DNA of 64,000 nucleotides, taken from contig NZ_CP166679.1 in the NCBI RefSeq assembly GCF_041320605.1, positions 2,590,001 to 2,654,000 of the forward strand. The letters run 5' to 3'. This DNA is from Arenibacter antarcticus (GTDB lineage: Bacteria > Bacteroidota > Bacteroidia > Flavobacteriales > Flavobacteriaceae). Numbering within the stretch: the stretch's first letter is position 1; each line of letters opens with the position of its first letter. Below the pieces are notes generated by a model, which worked only from the letters and a program-made list of their open reading frames with translations, did not search any database and had not been told where the DNA came from. The translations under genes were made by a program, and so were the position numbers. Positions 17,997-26,790 of the stretch are shown here, one piece after another.

Positions 17997-19100
17997 TTAC
18001 TGATATTGTACTTCTGGATTTTGGCCCAACTTTTTCAAATGTTTGAAGTGCGAAATTATAGCTTTTCTCGTAGTTTTATATTCATGGTATGGCAAATTAA
18101 ACTCATTTGCTGTCTCTTTAACAATTTTGGCAATATTTGTGTAATGAATATGGCTTATGTTAGGGAAGATATGGTGCTCCACCTGATGATTAAGTCCGCC
18201 AGTGAACCAGTTTACAATTCGGTTTTTGGTGCCGAAATTCACGGTGGTGAACAATTGGTGAATGGCCCAAGTGTTTTTCATGGAGCCATCTTCTGCCGGT
18301 AAGGGCGTGTCTGCAGCATCTACCACATGTGCTAATTGAAAAACAACGCTTAAAATAACTCCGGCAACATAATGCATGATAAAGAATCCTATTAAAATTT
18401 TCCACCAAGCAATGCTAAGGAATGCCATAGGAATAACGATCCATATAGTTAGGTAAATAAGTTTGGTAACCACAAGCATGCTCCAGTTTAAAGCTGGACT
18501 TGGGAATTTACCGTAGGATAATTTTCTTTTAGTGTAACGGTACATTTGTTGGAAATCGGTGGTAATTGCCCAGTTAAAGGTTAAAAGACCGTAAAGGAGT
18601 ATAGAATAAAAATGTTGGAATTTATGAAATTTATGCCATTTGGCATGTTTGGAGAACCTTAGTATTCTTCCTGCTTCCAAATCTTCATCGTGTTCGTGTA
18701 TATTGGTGTAGGTGTGGTGAAGTACGTTATGCTGCACCTGCCAATTGTAAACATTCCCAGCGAGGATGTAAATACTGCCACCCATAATTTTGTTTACCCA
18801 TTTTTTATTGGAGTAAGATCCGTGGTTACCATCATGCATTACATTCATGCCTACGCCTGCCATACCTATTCCCATAACAATGGTAAGGAGTAAATTTGCC
18901 CAATTGGGTAAGCCTAGGGTTAATATGAGGAAATAGGGGGCTAAAAACAGCGCAAACATAATGGCTGTCTTTACGTGTAATTTCCAGTTTCCTGTTTTCT
19001 TTAAGTTGTTTTCCTTGAAATAATCGTTGACCCTTTTATTTAATATTTTAAAAAACTGAGCTGAATCTTTTCTTGAAAATCTAATGGTTTTATTGTCCAT
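17997..19100 (-). CDS. Membrane fatty acid (acyl-CoA/acyl-lipid) desaturase
   Basis: A di-iron membrane desaturase of 367 residues. The three histidine boxes are present in order: HDGNHG, HNVLHHTYTNIHEHDED, and HQVEHHIFP, the last typical of front-end and linoleoyl-type desaturases. Several hydrophobic segments surround them (MFALFLAPYFLILTLGL; LLLTIVMGIGMAGVGMNVM). There is no fused cytochrome b5 domain. The likely role is introducing double bonds into membrane fatty acids for fluidity control; the position of the double bond cannot be told. It lies 13 bases upstream of the aminotransferase gene and is divergent from rsmG. Confidence 0.92.
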   Translation of the reverse strand: MDNKTIRFSRKDSAQFFKILNKRVNDYFKENNLKKTGNWKLHVKTAIMFALFLAPYFLILTLGLPNWANLLLTIVMGIGMAGVGMNVMHDGNHGSYSNKKWVNKIMGGSIYILAGNVYNWQVQHNVLHHTYTNIHEHDEDLEAGRILRFSKHAKWHKFHKFQHFYSILLYGLLTFNWAITTDFQQMYRYTKRKLSYGKFPSPALNWSMLVVTKLIYLTIWIVIPMAFLSIAWWKILIGFFIMHYVAGVILSVVFQLAHVVDAADTPLPAEDGSMKNTWAIHQLFTTVNFGTKNRIVNWFTGGLNHQVEHHIFPNISHIHYTNIAKIVKETANEFNLPYHEYKTTRKAIISHFKHLKKLGQNPEVQYQ

Positions 19101-19188
19101 GATTTAATTTTTTGTAAATATACGGCAAAACGCCACTTATTTTATAATATACGTCTAGTTAAAACTTAGCCAATGGCCGTGAAAGTGC

Positions 19189-19196
19189 TATTTTTG
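19189..19196 (+). promoter_or_regulatory. Putative -7 box for rsmG
   Basis: Reads TATTTTTG, matching TAnnTTTG, with only 11 bases between it and the rsmG ATG, so the leader would be very short. Confidence 0.4.
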
Positions 19197-19207
19197 CCAA
19201 TAATTTA

Positions 19208-19852
19208 ATGAAACATATGGACCTTTCTATTATCTATAAATACTTTCCCGATCTAACGGATCTGCAAAAGGAACAATTTATAATGTTGCAAGAGTTATAC
19301 CAAGATTGGAATATGAAGATTAATGTCGTTTCCAGAAGGGATATAGATGAGTTGTATCTTCGTCATGTATTGCACTCGTTAGGAATCGCTAAATTTCAGC
19401 AGTTTGCTCCAGGGACTACCGTTTTGGATGTAGGTACTGGGGGTGGATTTCCAGGGATTCCACTAGCTATTATTTTTCCAGAGACACAATTTGTCTTGGT
19501 AGATGCTATTGGCAAGAAAATTAAGGTGGTACAAGAGGTGGTAGACGGTTTGGGGATCACTAATGTTACGGCCATCCATTCCCGTGTAGAGGAAATAGAT
19601 CAGCAATTCGATTTTATTGTCAGTCGCGCTGTAGCCGCCATGCCTACTTTTGTGCATTGGGTAAAGGGTAGGATAAAAAAGAACTCAGTTCACGACAGAA
19701 GAAATGGCATCCTTTATCTTAAAGGGGGCGATTTAGAGGAAGAGCTAAAAGAGTACCGTACCGTAGAGGTATATCCGCTGTCGGATTTCTTTGAGGAGGA
19801 GTTTTTTGAGACCAAAAAATTGGTTTACCTGCCTGTGAAATTTAAGGGTTAA
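19208..19852 (+). CDS. rsmG: 16S rRNA (guanine-N7)-methyltransferase RsmG
   Basis: Methylates G527 of 16S rRNA (E. coli numbering) using SAM. The 214-residue product has the GidB/RsmG landmarks: LYQDWNMKINVVSRRDIDEL near residue 30, the SAM motif VLDVGTGGGFPGIPLAI at about 77-93, and FDFIVSRAVAAM. The normal family length is about 205-215. Start 19208 is taken; an ATG three codons downstream (19217) is equally possible. The stop overlaps by four bases the end of a small convergent reading frame. Confidence 0.95.
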   Translation: MKHMDLSIIYKYFPDLTDLQKEQFIMLQELYQDWNMKINVVSRRDIDELYLRHVLHSLGIAKFQQFAPGTTVLDVGTGGGFPGIPLAIIFPETQFVLVDAIGKKIKVVQEVVDGLGITNVTAIHSRVEEIDQQFDFIVSRAVAAMPTFVHWVKGRIKKNSVHDRRNGILYLKGGDLEEELKEYRTVEVYPLSDFFEEEFFETKKLVYLPVKFKG

Positions 19853-19977
19853 AGATTTTGCATGGAGTAATAGGATTCTCTACATCGTTTGGCATATTCC
19901 TTAAGTAGTTTCGGGAAATTTACTTTCCAAGTATTCATTCCTAAGCTTGCTCTATTATTGTTTGTCGGTGCTTTCAT
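19849..19977 (-). CDS. Possible small protein of 42 residues
   Basis: An ATG-started frame of 42 codons. It encodes a basic peptide with a Trp and the segment FPKLLKEYAKRCRESYYSMQ, which looks like an amphipathic helix with two tyrosines. It has codon choice like its neighbours. I do not recognise a family. It overlaps the end of the convergent rsmG by four bases. No TAnnTTTG box was found upstream. It could be a real conserved short protein or a chance frame; conservation in relatives would decide. Confidence 0.4.
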   Translation of the reverse strand: MKAPTNNNRASLGMNTWKVNFPKLLKEYAKRCRESYYSMQNL

Positions 19978-20092
19978 TATGCTATTGATTTAAAGTTTCT
20001 TGTGGATAGGCTTCGCATTGTAACGTTAAAGTTGCAGTAATATTGCGTTAAGGGAGCGGAATGTGGCAGTTTTGAGCTGTTTTGTAAAAATA

Positions 20093-20128
20093 AAAAGCCC
20101 GTATTGCAATTGGCAATACGGGCTTTTG
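20093..20128 (-). terminator. Terminator of pruA
   Basis: A long perfect stem (AAAAGCCCGTATTGC with its complement) and a small loop about 20 bases past the pruA stop, followed on the minus strand by TTTTTATTTTTAC. Confidence 0.9.
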
Positions 20129-20146
20129 TCTAGAATGTAATTTAAT

Positions 20147-21775
20147 TTATCCTAAAAATGGATATCTATAATCCACAGGGGTTACAAAAGTTTCCTTAAT
20201 CAATCTTGGGGATACCCATCGCAATAAGTTTTGGGCCGAGCCTGCTTTGTCATTGGTGCCCGAAGCCCTAGCTCCTCCAAAAGGTTGTTGCCCTACAACG
20301 GCGCCAGTAGGTTTGTCATTGATATAGAAGTTTCCGGCGCAGTTTTGTAGCGCTTTCGTAGCTTCGTCTATGGCATAACGGTCTCCAGAAATAACGGCTC
20401 CTGTAAGGGCGTATTCCGAAGTGCTATCTATTAATTTCAAGGTCGTGGACCAGTCCTTGTCTTCATACACATAAATGGTAACTACAGGACCAAAAAGTTC
20501 TGTTTCCATAGTGGTGTACTTAGGATCTGTAGTGACAATTACCGTAGGCTCAATAAAATATCCCTTGGTTTTGTCATAATTTCCACCTGCGAAGATTTCT
20601 GCATTTTTGTCTTTTTTGGCTTGATCTATATACTTGGCCAATTTATCAAAAGATGCTTCGTGGATAACAGCCGTTACAAAATTCTCCATATTTTCTGGAG
20701 AACCAGGTTTGTTAATGGATTCCAGATCTGCTTTTACAAATTCCAATATTTCGTTGGAAATAGATTTTGGAAGATATACTCTGGAAGCGGCACTACATTT
20801 TTGACCCTGAAATTCAAATGCTCCCCTTACAATGGCAGTGGAAACCTGTTTTGGGTTTGCGGTAGGATGCGCAATTATAAAATCCTTACCCCCCGTTTCG
20901 CCTACTATCCTAGGATACGTCTTATAATTATGGATATTGTTTCCTATCTGTTTCCAAAGTTCTTTAAATACATGTGTAGATCCTGTGTAGTGAATACCTG
21001 CAAAGTCAGGGCTTTCTAGGGCTATTTTTGTGATCATAGCCGGATCGCCGTAAACTACATTTATTACGCCGTCAGGGAGGCCTGCCTCTTTAAAAATGTC
21101 AACAATAACCTTTGCTGAGTATATTTGACTGTCACTTGGTTTCCATAGAACAACATTGCCCATCATGGCGGCACTGGAGGGAAGATTTCCTGCAATGGCG
21201 GTGAAGTTGAATGGAGTTACGGCGTAAACAAAGCCTTCCAAAGGTCTGTACTCTACACGGTTCCAGATACCTTCAGCGGAATCTGGTTGCTCCTGATAGA
21301 TCTGAGACATATATTCCACGTTAAATCGAAGGAAGTCTATAAATTCACAGGCGGCATCAATTTCTGCTTGGTGTATGGTCTTGGATTGGGCGATCATGGT
21401 TGCTGCATTGATCTTGGCACGATACGGTCCTGCGATTAATTCCGCAGCTTTTAAGAAAATAGCGGCACGTTGTTCCCAAGGTAAATTGGCCCATTTTTCC
21501 CTAGATTCCAAGGCGTTCGAAATGGCGTCGGACACATGTTCCTTCTCTGCAAGGTGGTAATGACCAACAATATGCTTATGGTCATGTGGGGGAGACATTG
21601 GCTTGGTGTTGCCAGTTCTTACTTCTTTGTTTCCAATATACATTGGGACGTCTATGGAGCTAGTGAAGTAGCTGTTGTATTGTATTAATACCTCTTCCCG
21701 CTCGGGAGACCCGGGTGTGTAACCTTTTATAGGTTCGTTATATGCTGTGGGGACTTGAAAAAAACCTTTACCCAT
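20147..21775 (-). CDS. pruA: L-glutamate gamma-semialdehyde dehydrogenase (1-pyrroline-5-carboxylate dehydrogenase)
   Basis: Oxidises L-glutamate 5-semialdehyde to glutamate with NAD+, the second step of proline breakdown. The 542-residue length matches the stand-alone PruA group. Catalytic motifs of the aldehyde dehydrogenase fold are visible: VTPFNFTAIAGNLP and VLWKPSD (cofactor binding), VGETGGKDFIIAHP (general-base glutamate), and FQGQKCSAASRVYLP with the nucleophilic cysteine. GPVVTIYVYED and QQPFGGARASGTNDK follow near the C-terminus. It has no proline dehydrogenase domain, and putA-like genes are not in the window. A TACCTTTG -7 box is 31 bases upstream and a strong terminator follows, so it is monocistronic. 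Confidence 0.97.
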   Translation of the reverse strand: MGKGFFQVPTAYNEPIKGYTPGSPEREEVLIQYNSYFTSSIDVPMYIGNKEVRTGNTKPMSPPHDHKHIVGHYHLAEKEHVSDAISNALESREKWANLPWEQRAAIFLKAAELIAGPYRAKINAATMIAQSKTIHQAEIDAACEFIDFLRFNVEYMSQIYQEQPDSAEGIWNRVEYRPLEGFVYAVTPFNFTAIAGNLPSSAAMMGNVVLWKPSDSQIYSAKVIVDIFKEAGLPDGVINVVYGDPAMITKIALESPDFAGIHYTGSTHVFKELWKQIGNNIHNYKTYPRIVGETGGKDFIIAHPTANPKQVSTAIVRGAFEFQGQKCSAASRVYLPKSISNEILEFVKADLESINKPGSPENMENFVTAVIHEASFDKLAKYIDQAKKDKNAEIFAGGNYDKTKGYFIEPTVIVTTDPKYTTMETELFGPVVTIYVYEDKDWSTTLKLIDSTSEYALTGAVISGDRYAIDEATKALQNCAGNFYINDKPTGAVVGQQPFGGARASGTNDKAGSAQNLLRWVSPRLIKETFVTPVDYRYPFLG

Positions 21776-21806
21776 GATTATATGTTTTATTAAATTAAAA
21801 TCCAGA

Positions 21807-21814
21807 CAAAGGTA
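21807..21814 (-). promoter_or_regulatory. Putative -7 box for pruA
   Basis: Reads TACCTTTG on the minus strand, a perfect TAnnTTTG match, 31 bases before the start codon. Confidence 0.5.
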
Positions 21815-21968
21815 CTAAAAGCATCTGCGATAATAAAACCTTGAAGGGCTTCAATATGATAGTTGGGTAGTACAAGTCTAAGGGGATAAAACAAAAAGTA
21901 TGGTGCAAAAGATCCTATACTTGGTCAAAGCCATGTATAGAGGGGAAATAGGTGTAACTAATTGGATC

Positions 21969-22355
21969 TTAGTTCAGTGCAAAAGGTGCGCTAAATTTGA
22001 AGGTTGGAATATAGACCCTAAACTTTTCGGAATTGGTAAGGGTTACCATATTGTAATGGCCCTTCATGGCACCAATAGTGGAAGTTAGTAAGCAACCAGA
22101 GCTATAGGTGTGTGAATCTCCAGGTTTAATGACTGGTTTTTTTCCAATGACGCCTTCACCGTCCAAAATTTCCAAATCGTTTAAGGAATCGTAAATTTGC
22201 CAGTGACGGGAAGTAAGTTGAACTGGGGCTTTGCTTTGGTTTTCTATCGTAATAGTATACCCGAAGGCAAAGTGCATCTTATAGTTCTTGAAAAAGGTTC
22301 CTTCAAAACTAGTGTTTACCGATATTTTAATGCCCTTGGTTACTTGTGTTATCAT
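21969..22355 (-). CDS. apaG: ApaG-domain protein (Co2+/Mg2+ efflux-associated)
   Basis: A 128-residue protein matching the ApaG fold along its whole length: TKGIKISVNTSFEG at the start, HFAFGYTITIENQSKAPVQLTSRHW in the core, the characteristic VIGKKPVIKPGDSHTYSSGC, and GAMKGHYNM. ApaG is a small fibronectin-III-like beta sandwich. It has been linked to Co2+ resistance and Mg2+ homeostasis in enterobacteria, but its molecular action is not established. A TAGTTTTG box lies 45 bases upstream. The T9SS Plug gene is the next gene upstream on the same strand, 415 bases away. Confidence 0.95.
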   Translation of the reverse strand: MITQVTKGIKISVNTSFEGTFFKNYKMHFAFGYTITIENQSKAPVQLTSRHWQIYDSLNDLEILDGEGVIGKKPVIKPGDSHTYSSGCLLTSTIGAMKGHYNMVTLTNSEKFRVYIPTFKFSAPFALN

Positions 22356-22770
22356 AGGATTTTCTTCAAACTAATTTGTAATTAAGCTTTGCATTGTTGG
22401 CAAAACTATAGTGTGTCTTTGTCTAAATTTAAATCAAATTGATATAGCTCTTTTGTAATTTTAAGGAGGGTTGTCACATCATTTTTTTTCTTCGTTTTAA
22501 AGCCAATCAGTCGGCAAAAATACAAAATAAAATCGCGGTATGGTCAAGTGTGTAAATGGTATCTCGAAAATAGCTATAAAACAGCAAGATAATTAACATA
22601 TAATAAATTTGAAAGTTAATTAACAAATAATCGGTGTAATTATAACATCATAAGATGTGGGTCACAGGAGTGGTATTAAGGATCGAAATAGGGCGGGTGC
22701 TGTAAACAGTATTTCAGACTTGGTAGTGTGTGCTTAGGTTTAAGCGGAATCTTGAGGTTTTTTCTAGGGT
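22356..22770. other. Gene-free stretch between apaG and the Plug gene
   Basis: An AT-rich 415-base region. It contains two minus-strand TAnnTTTG boxes (22401-22408 and 22515-22522) and a 10-bp palindrome GTTAATTAAC at 22615-22624. No reading frame looks like a gene, and no strong terminator was seen after the Plug gene. Confidence 0.5.
22401..22408 (-). promoter_or_regulatory. Putative -7 box for apaG
   Basis: Reads TAGTTTTG on the minus strand, 45 bases before the apaG start. A second match, TATTTTTG, is at 22515-22522. Confidence 0.4.
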
Positions 22771-24015
22771 CTAGTTGGTGATATCTCTAGAGTTTGCCGA
22801 CCCCACGCCTATGATGCTATCGTGCTGGTCACCGAAATTCCTATAATACACCAAAATTAAATAATTATTTTCGGTGAAGTGAAAATCTCCAGATACTGCA
22901 TTCTTGTCTATGGTACCATCTTGTTGTACCATTACATATTTGTAATTGTAAAAGCCTTGTTTTATTTTAAGGGTTGCCTCCATATAGCCTGTTTCCTCAT
23001 TGTAGGTCATCTGGTTGTCTTCGTTTAAGGCGTAATTATTGTATTTTCCATATACATAGATCTCATTCAGTCCTATTTTCTCCGTATACGGCAGTGTAAA
23101 ATGCACATAAGTGTATTCAGCTTCCCTAGAAGAATCCTCCCCTTGAAGGGTCCTAATCACGAAATCCCCATTAATGTCTGGGTAAAAAGTGTAAGGTCTG
23201 TCATCTCTAAAATAATCCGTAAATAGGTAGTGGTTGTAAAGATCGGTCAATGATATTCTTGATATAGAGGAGCTGGGAGCTCTTAGGTCCTTGGTGTCGA
23301 AATTAAAGTATTCGTTGCCGCCAAAAAAACTGGTTTCCTTGTCGTATTTGTAAACCAGTTCATTGCCAAGGATAAATTGTGGGGTTATGTTGGTTATGGC
23401 AGTTGGCCATTGATAATTTTGTATGATGGCTATTTTAACTTCCCTGTTTGGATTTGTTAATGGGAAATTAGTGGTGTTGATGTTGAAGTGGACTACTTGT
23501 TTTTCGTTGATAAAATTAAAATCCCTAGAGCGTTTTACAACTCCACCTACTTTTACCTGATCCTGATAAACGACAAATCTTCTAGAAAACTGAATTTCAT
23601 TATAATTATTATAAATTTCCAAAACATAATTGCCACTGACCTTTAACTTCGTATTTTCATTGGGGATACTTAGTCTATAATTAGAATAGGCCTGAAGGGT
23701 GGAATAGCTGTTTTGGTAATCCATGATCCGCTCATTGTCCATTCCCTGTAAATACTGCGATTTTAATAGGGACGAAGGTGTCCAGTCGTAATCGCAGTGT
23801 ACTATTTTGTAGTAGTAATCCTGTTCGTTGGCAAATAGGTCATCAAATTCCAGGAAAATGGGTTCACCCAAAGTAACTACTGGGAATTGATCGTCCGTGT
23901 TGCCTTTAAATATAATGGATTTAATATTGCTGGGAGGGTTAATTTCCTCCTGTACTTGGGCTTCACCAGTAAGGGAGAGAATGATAAAGAAAGCAATGCT
24001 GATACTACTTCGCAT
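22771..24015 (-). CDS. Type IX secretion system Plug-like protein (DUF5103 family)
   Basis: A 414-residue secreted protein. It has a short signal peptide (MRSSISIAFFIILSLTGEAQ), then beta-rich immunoglobulin-like segments including VTLGEPIFLEFDDLFANEQDYYYKI early on and YNEETGYMEATLKIKQGFYNYKYV near the end. This matches my memory of the DUF5103 family, whose members were renamed as the T9SS Plug after a Flavobacterium johnsoniae protein was found closing the SprA translocon pore from the periplasmic side. It fits the other T9SS components here. It diverges from nqrA with 149 bases between the starts. The family name is fairly secure, the exact role less so. Confidence 0.8.
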   Translation of the reverse strand: MRSSISIAFFIILSLTGEAQVQEEINPPSNIKSIIFKGNTDDQFPVVTLGEPIFLEFDDLFANEQDYYYKIVHCDYDWTPSSLLKSQYLQGMDNERIMDYQNSYSTLQAYSNYRLSIPNENTKLKVSGNYVLEIYNNYNEIQFSRRFVVYQDQVKVGGVVKRSRDFNFINEKQVVHFNINTTNFPLTNPNREVKIAIIQNYQWPTAITNITPQFILGNELVYKYDKETSFFGGNEYFNFDTKDLRAPSSSISRISLTDLYNHYLFTDYFRDDRPYTFYPDINGDFVIRTLQGEDSSREAEYTYVHFTLPYTEKIGLNEIYVYGKYNNYALNEDNQMTYNEETGYMEATLKIKQGFYNYKYVMVQQDGTIDKNAVSGDFHFTENNYLILVYYRNFGDQHDSIIGVGSANSRDITN

Positions 24016-24123
24016 CTGACCGATTTTTCAGGTAAAGGTAAACAAAAAGCCGCCCTGATATAAGGGGTGACGTCGAAACACTAAATTTATAGGTATTTAT
24101 TATGAAAACTTTCTATTTAGTGT

Positions 24124-24131
24124 TAATTTTG
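24124..24131 (+). promoter_or_regulatory. Putative -7 box for the nqr operon
   Basis: Reads TAATTTTG, matching TAnnTTTG, 33 bases before the nqrA ATG. No TTG was seen at -33. Confidence 0.5.
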
Positions 24132-24164
24132 CACGAAATTTTGATAACTTAAGGTCTACTAAAT

Positions 24165-25517
24165 ATGTCAAAAGACATTCGAATAAAGAAAGGCTTGAAC
24201 ATTAAACTTATTGGCGAAGCGGAGAAGACTACTTCCAAAGCGGCACTGAGTAATGTTTATGCAATCAATCTTCAGGATTTTCACGGAATCACTCCCAAGA
24301 TGTTAGTTAAGCCGGGTGCTGAGGTAAAGGCAGGAGAACCATTGTTTTATAATAAAAACATGGAGGATATGCTTTTTGTCTCACCAGTTAGCGGTGAATT
24401 AATAGAGGTGGTAAGAGGTGCGAGAAGAAAAATATTGTCGCTGAAAATTTTAGCCGATAAAAGCCAAGAAAGCATTGAGCATCCTGTGATTTCATTGGGT
24501 AATGCTTCGGCAGAGGAGATAAAAACATTGCTTTTAAAGTCGGGTTGCTGGCCTTTTGTCAAGCAAAGACCTTATGACGTTATTGCGAATCCGCAGCAAA
24601 CGCCCAAGGCTATTTTTATTTCGGCCTATGTAACCAGCCCGTTATCGGCAGATTTGAATTATTCCCTTAGAGGTAAGGATAAAGAAATTCAGGCTGCATT
24701 GACTGCTTTGAGTAAATTGACTCCTGGAAAGGTGCATGTTTCTATTGCTAAGAGCGGAGAGTCCTTTTTCTCGGGTATGGATGGAATTGAAAAACACAGT
24801 GTATCTGGTCCGCATCCAGCAGGTTTGGTGGGGACGCAGATCAATAAAATAGATCCTATTAATAAAGGCGAGGTTGTATGGACCCTTGCTCCTCACGATT
24901 TGGTGATAATCGGGGAGTTGTTGCTTACGGGCAAATTTAATGCTGAGCGAGTTATTGCTTTGGTGGGTTCATCAGTGAAGGCGCCTAAATATTATACGAC
25001 TAAAATAGGGGCTGAGGTTGCTACCTTTCTTTATGCCAGTGGCGTGAATTCAGAAAATTTTAGGGTTATAAATGGCGATGTGCTTACAGGTGTCAAAACT
25101 AAGCCAGAGGGGCATTTAGGGTATTATAACAATACCGTGACCGCAATCCCAGAAGGAGACGATTATGAGTTATTTGGTTGGAATAAACCGGTTTTTGATA
25201 AAATTTCTTCTACCAGATCCCTTACCTTTTCGTGGTTGCAACCTCAGAAGAAGTACGATTTAAATACGAATACGAATGGGGAGCATAGAAACTTCGTGCT
25301 TACAGGTTTTTATGAGGAGGTATTTCCAATGGATATTTATCCGTTACAGCTTTTAAAAGCTTGTATGATCAAAGATATTGACGAGATGGAGCAATTAGGT
25401 CTCTACGAAGTGGCTCCGGAAGATTTTTCACTTACTGAATTTATTTGTGTCTCTAAACAGCCCCACCAGCAGATTATTAGGGAAGGGTTGGATTTATTAT
25501 ATAAAGAAATAGGATAA
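24165..25517 (+). CDS. nqrA: Na+-translocating NADH:quinone oxidoreductase subunit A
   Basis: A peripheral, quinone-site-associated subunit of the Na+-pumping NQR complex at the cytoplasmic membrane. The 450 residues match the family: IRIKKGLNIKLIGEAEK at the start, the lipoyl-like VKPGAEVKAGEPLFYNK and FVSPVSGELIEVVRGARR. Later come the GPHPAGLVGTQIN and HDLVIIGELLLTGKF segments typical of NqrA. It has no membrane segment. It is the first gene of the operon nqrABCDEF, with only 2-24 bases between genes. Oxidation of NADH by this complex sets up a sodium gradient, which is common in marine bacteria. Confidence 0.97.
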   Translation: MSKDIRIKKGLNIKLIGEAEKTTSKAALSNVYAINLQDFHGITPKMLVKPGAEVKAGEPLFYNKNMEDMLFVSPVSGELIEVVRGARRKILSLKILADKSQESIEHPVISLGNASAEEIKTLLLKSGCWPFVKQRPYDVIANPQQTPKAIFISAYVTSPLSADLNYSLRGKDKEIQAALTALSKLTPGKVHVSIAKSGESFFSGMDGIEKHSVSGPHPAGLVGTQINKIDPINKGEVVWTLAPHDLVIIGELLLTGKFNAERVIALVGSSVKAPKYYTTKIGAEVATFLYASGVNSENFRVINGDVLTGVKTKPEGHLGYYNNTVTAIPEGDDYELFGWNKPVFDKISSTRSLTFSWLQPQKKYDLNTNTNGEHRNFVLTGFYEEVFPMDIYPLQLLKACMIKDIDEMEQLGLYEVAPEDFSLTEFICVSKQPHQQIIREGLDLLYKEIG

Positions 25518-25519
25518 AG

Positions 25520-26788
25520 ATGAGCTTAAAAAATAATTTACACAAACTAAAGGAAAAGTATAAGGGCAAAAAGATGGCCCCCGCGTTTAACGCGTTACAT
25601 ACTTTTTTGTACTCGCCCAATGAAACTACCCATTCCGGTTCGCACATACGTGCGGTGGACGATTTAAAACGGACCATGAATACGGTGATTATGGCGTTGG
25701 TTCCCGTATTGTTCTTTGGAATCTTCAACGCGGGTTATCAGCATTATGCCGCTGTAGATGCAGCAAATGGGGTAATTAGGGAAGCTTCCCTGTTCGGGAA
25801 CTTTATAACTTGGGAGAATTTTATCATGGGAGCCTGGACAGTGCTGCCATTGGTGATAATTTCTTACGGGGTTGGACTCGCAGTAGAATTCATTTTTGCC
25901 GTTATAAAAGGACATGAGGTAGAAGAAGGGTACTTGGTAACAGGAATGTTAGTGCCGTTGATTGTTCCTATAGATACTCCATTATGGATGTTGGCAGTAG
26001 CCGTTGTTTTTGGGGTGGTTATTGGAAAAGAGGTATTTGGTGGTACAGGTATGAATATTCTAAACCCGGCTCTTACCATTAGAGCGTTTTTGTTCTTTGC
26101 CTATCCTACATGGATGAGTGGTGATAAAGTTTGGGTGCACCAAGCGGTTGAAAGAGCTGGTGGTCCAGATGCTATTTCTGGAGAAACAGTTTTGGGATTT
26201 TTAGCCCAAGGGAAAGGGGCTGAAATATCATACTCGGTTTCGGATATGTTTTTCGGTTTTATACCTGGTTCGGTAGGGGAGACCTCTACCTTGCTAATTC
26301 TATTAGGTGGTTTATTTCTGATATTCAGTAAAATTGCCAGTTGGAGGATTATGGTCAGTGCTGTAGCAGGTTCTTTAATTATGGGAATTATGTTTAACGC
26401 TACCGTGGCCGCAGGATGGATAACGGAAACCAGTTCGTTTTATGGATTGATGAGTTTTGAATATTGGAAACATTTAATCGTCGGCGGATTGGCCTTCGGT
26501 ATTGTGTATATGGCCACGGATCCGGTAACGGGGTCGCAGACCAATCGCGGGAAATGGATTTATGGATTTTTTATCGGATTTATCTCCGTTTTGATTAGGG
26601 TGTTTAACCCAGCATATCCAGAAGGCGTTTTCTTAGCCATTTTGTTGATGAACGTATTTGCGCCAACAATTGATCATTATGTGGTTAAAGGAAATATAAA
26701 CAGAAGGTTGAAGCGAGCTAAGAACGCAACGGTTTTACCTACGGATAGTGAAGGTAAAGCAAAAGAATTAAAAGCAGAAACAATTTAG
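25520..26788 (+). CDS. nqrB: Na+-translocating NADH:quinone oxidoreductase subunit B
   Basis: A 422-residue integral membrane subunit carrying covalent FMN and part of the sodium path. It has about ten hydrophobic segments and the conserved loop EEGYLVTGMLVPLIVPIDTP, followed by VVIGKEVFGGTGMNILNPAL. The FMN-attachment threonine should be T223. Its context is DAISGETV rather than the SGAT form I associate with ApbE targets, so the residue before the threonine is Glu instead of Ala. The riboflavin and sodium-path residues cannot be judged by eye. It starts three bases after nqrA. Confidence 0.97.
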   Translation: MSLKNNLHKLKEKYKGKKMAPAFNALHTFLYSPNETTHSGSHIRAVDDLKRTMNTVIMALVPVLFFGIFNAGYQHYAAVDAANGVIREASLFGNFITWENFIMGAWTVLPLVIISYGVGLAVEFIFAVIKGHEVEEGYLVTGMLVPLIVPIDTPLWMLAVAVVFGVVIGKEVFGGTGMNILNPALTIRAFLFFAYPTWMSGDKVWVHQAVERAGGPDAISGETVLGFLAQGKGAEISYSVSDMFFGFIPGSVGETSTLLILLGGLFLIFSKIASWRIMVSAVAGSLIMGIMFNATVAAGWITETSSFYGLMSFEYWKHLIVGGLAFGIVYMATDPVTGSQTNRGKWIYGFFIGFISVLIRVFNPAYPEGVFLAILLMNVFAPTIDHYVVKGNINRRLKRAKNATVLPTDSEGKAKELKAETI

Positions 26789-26790
26789 TC

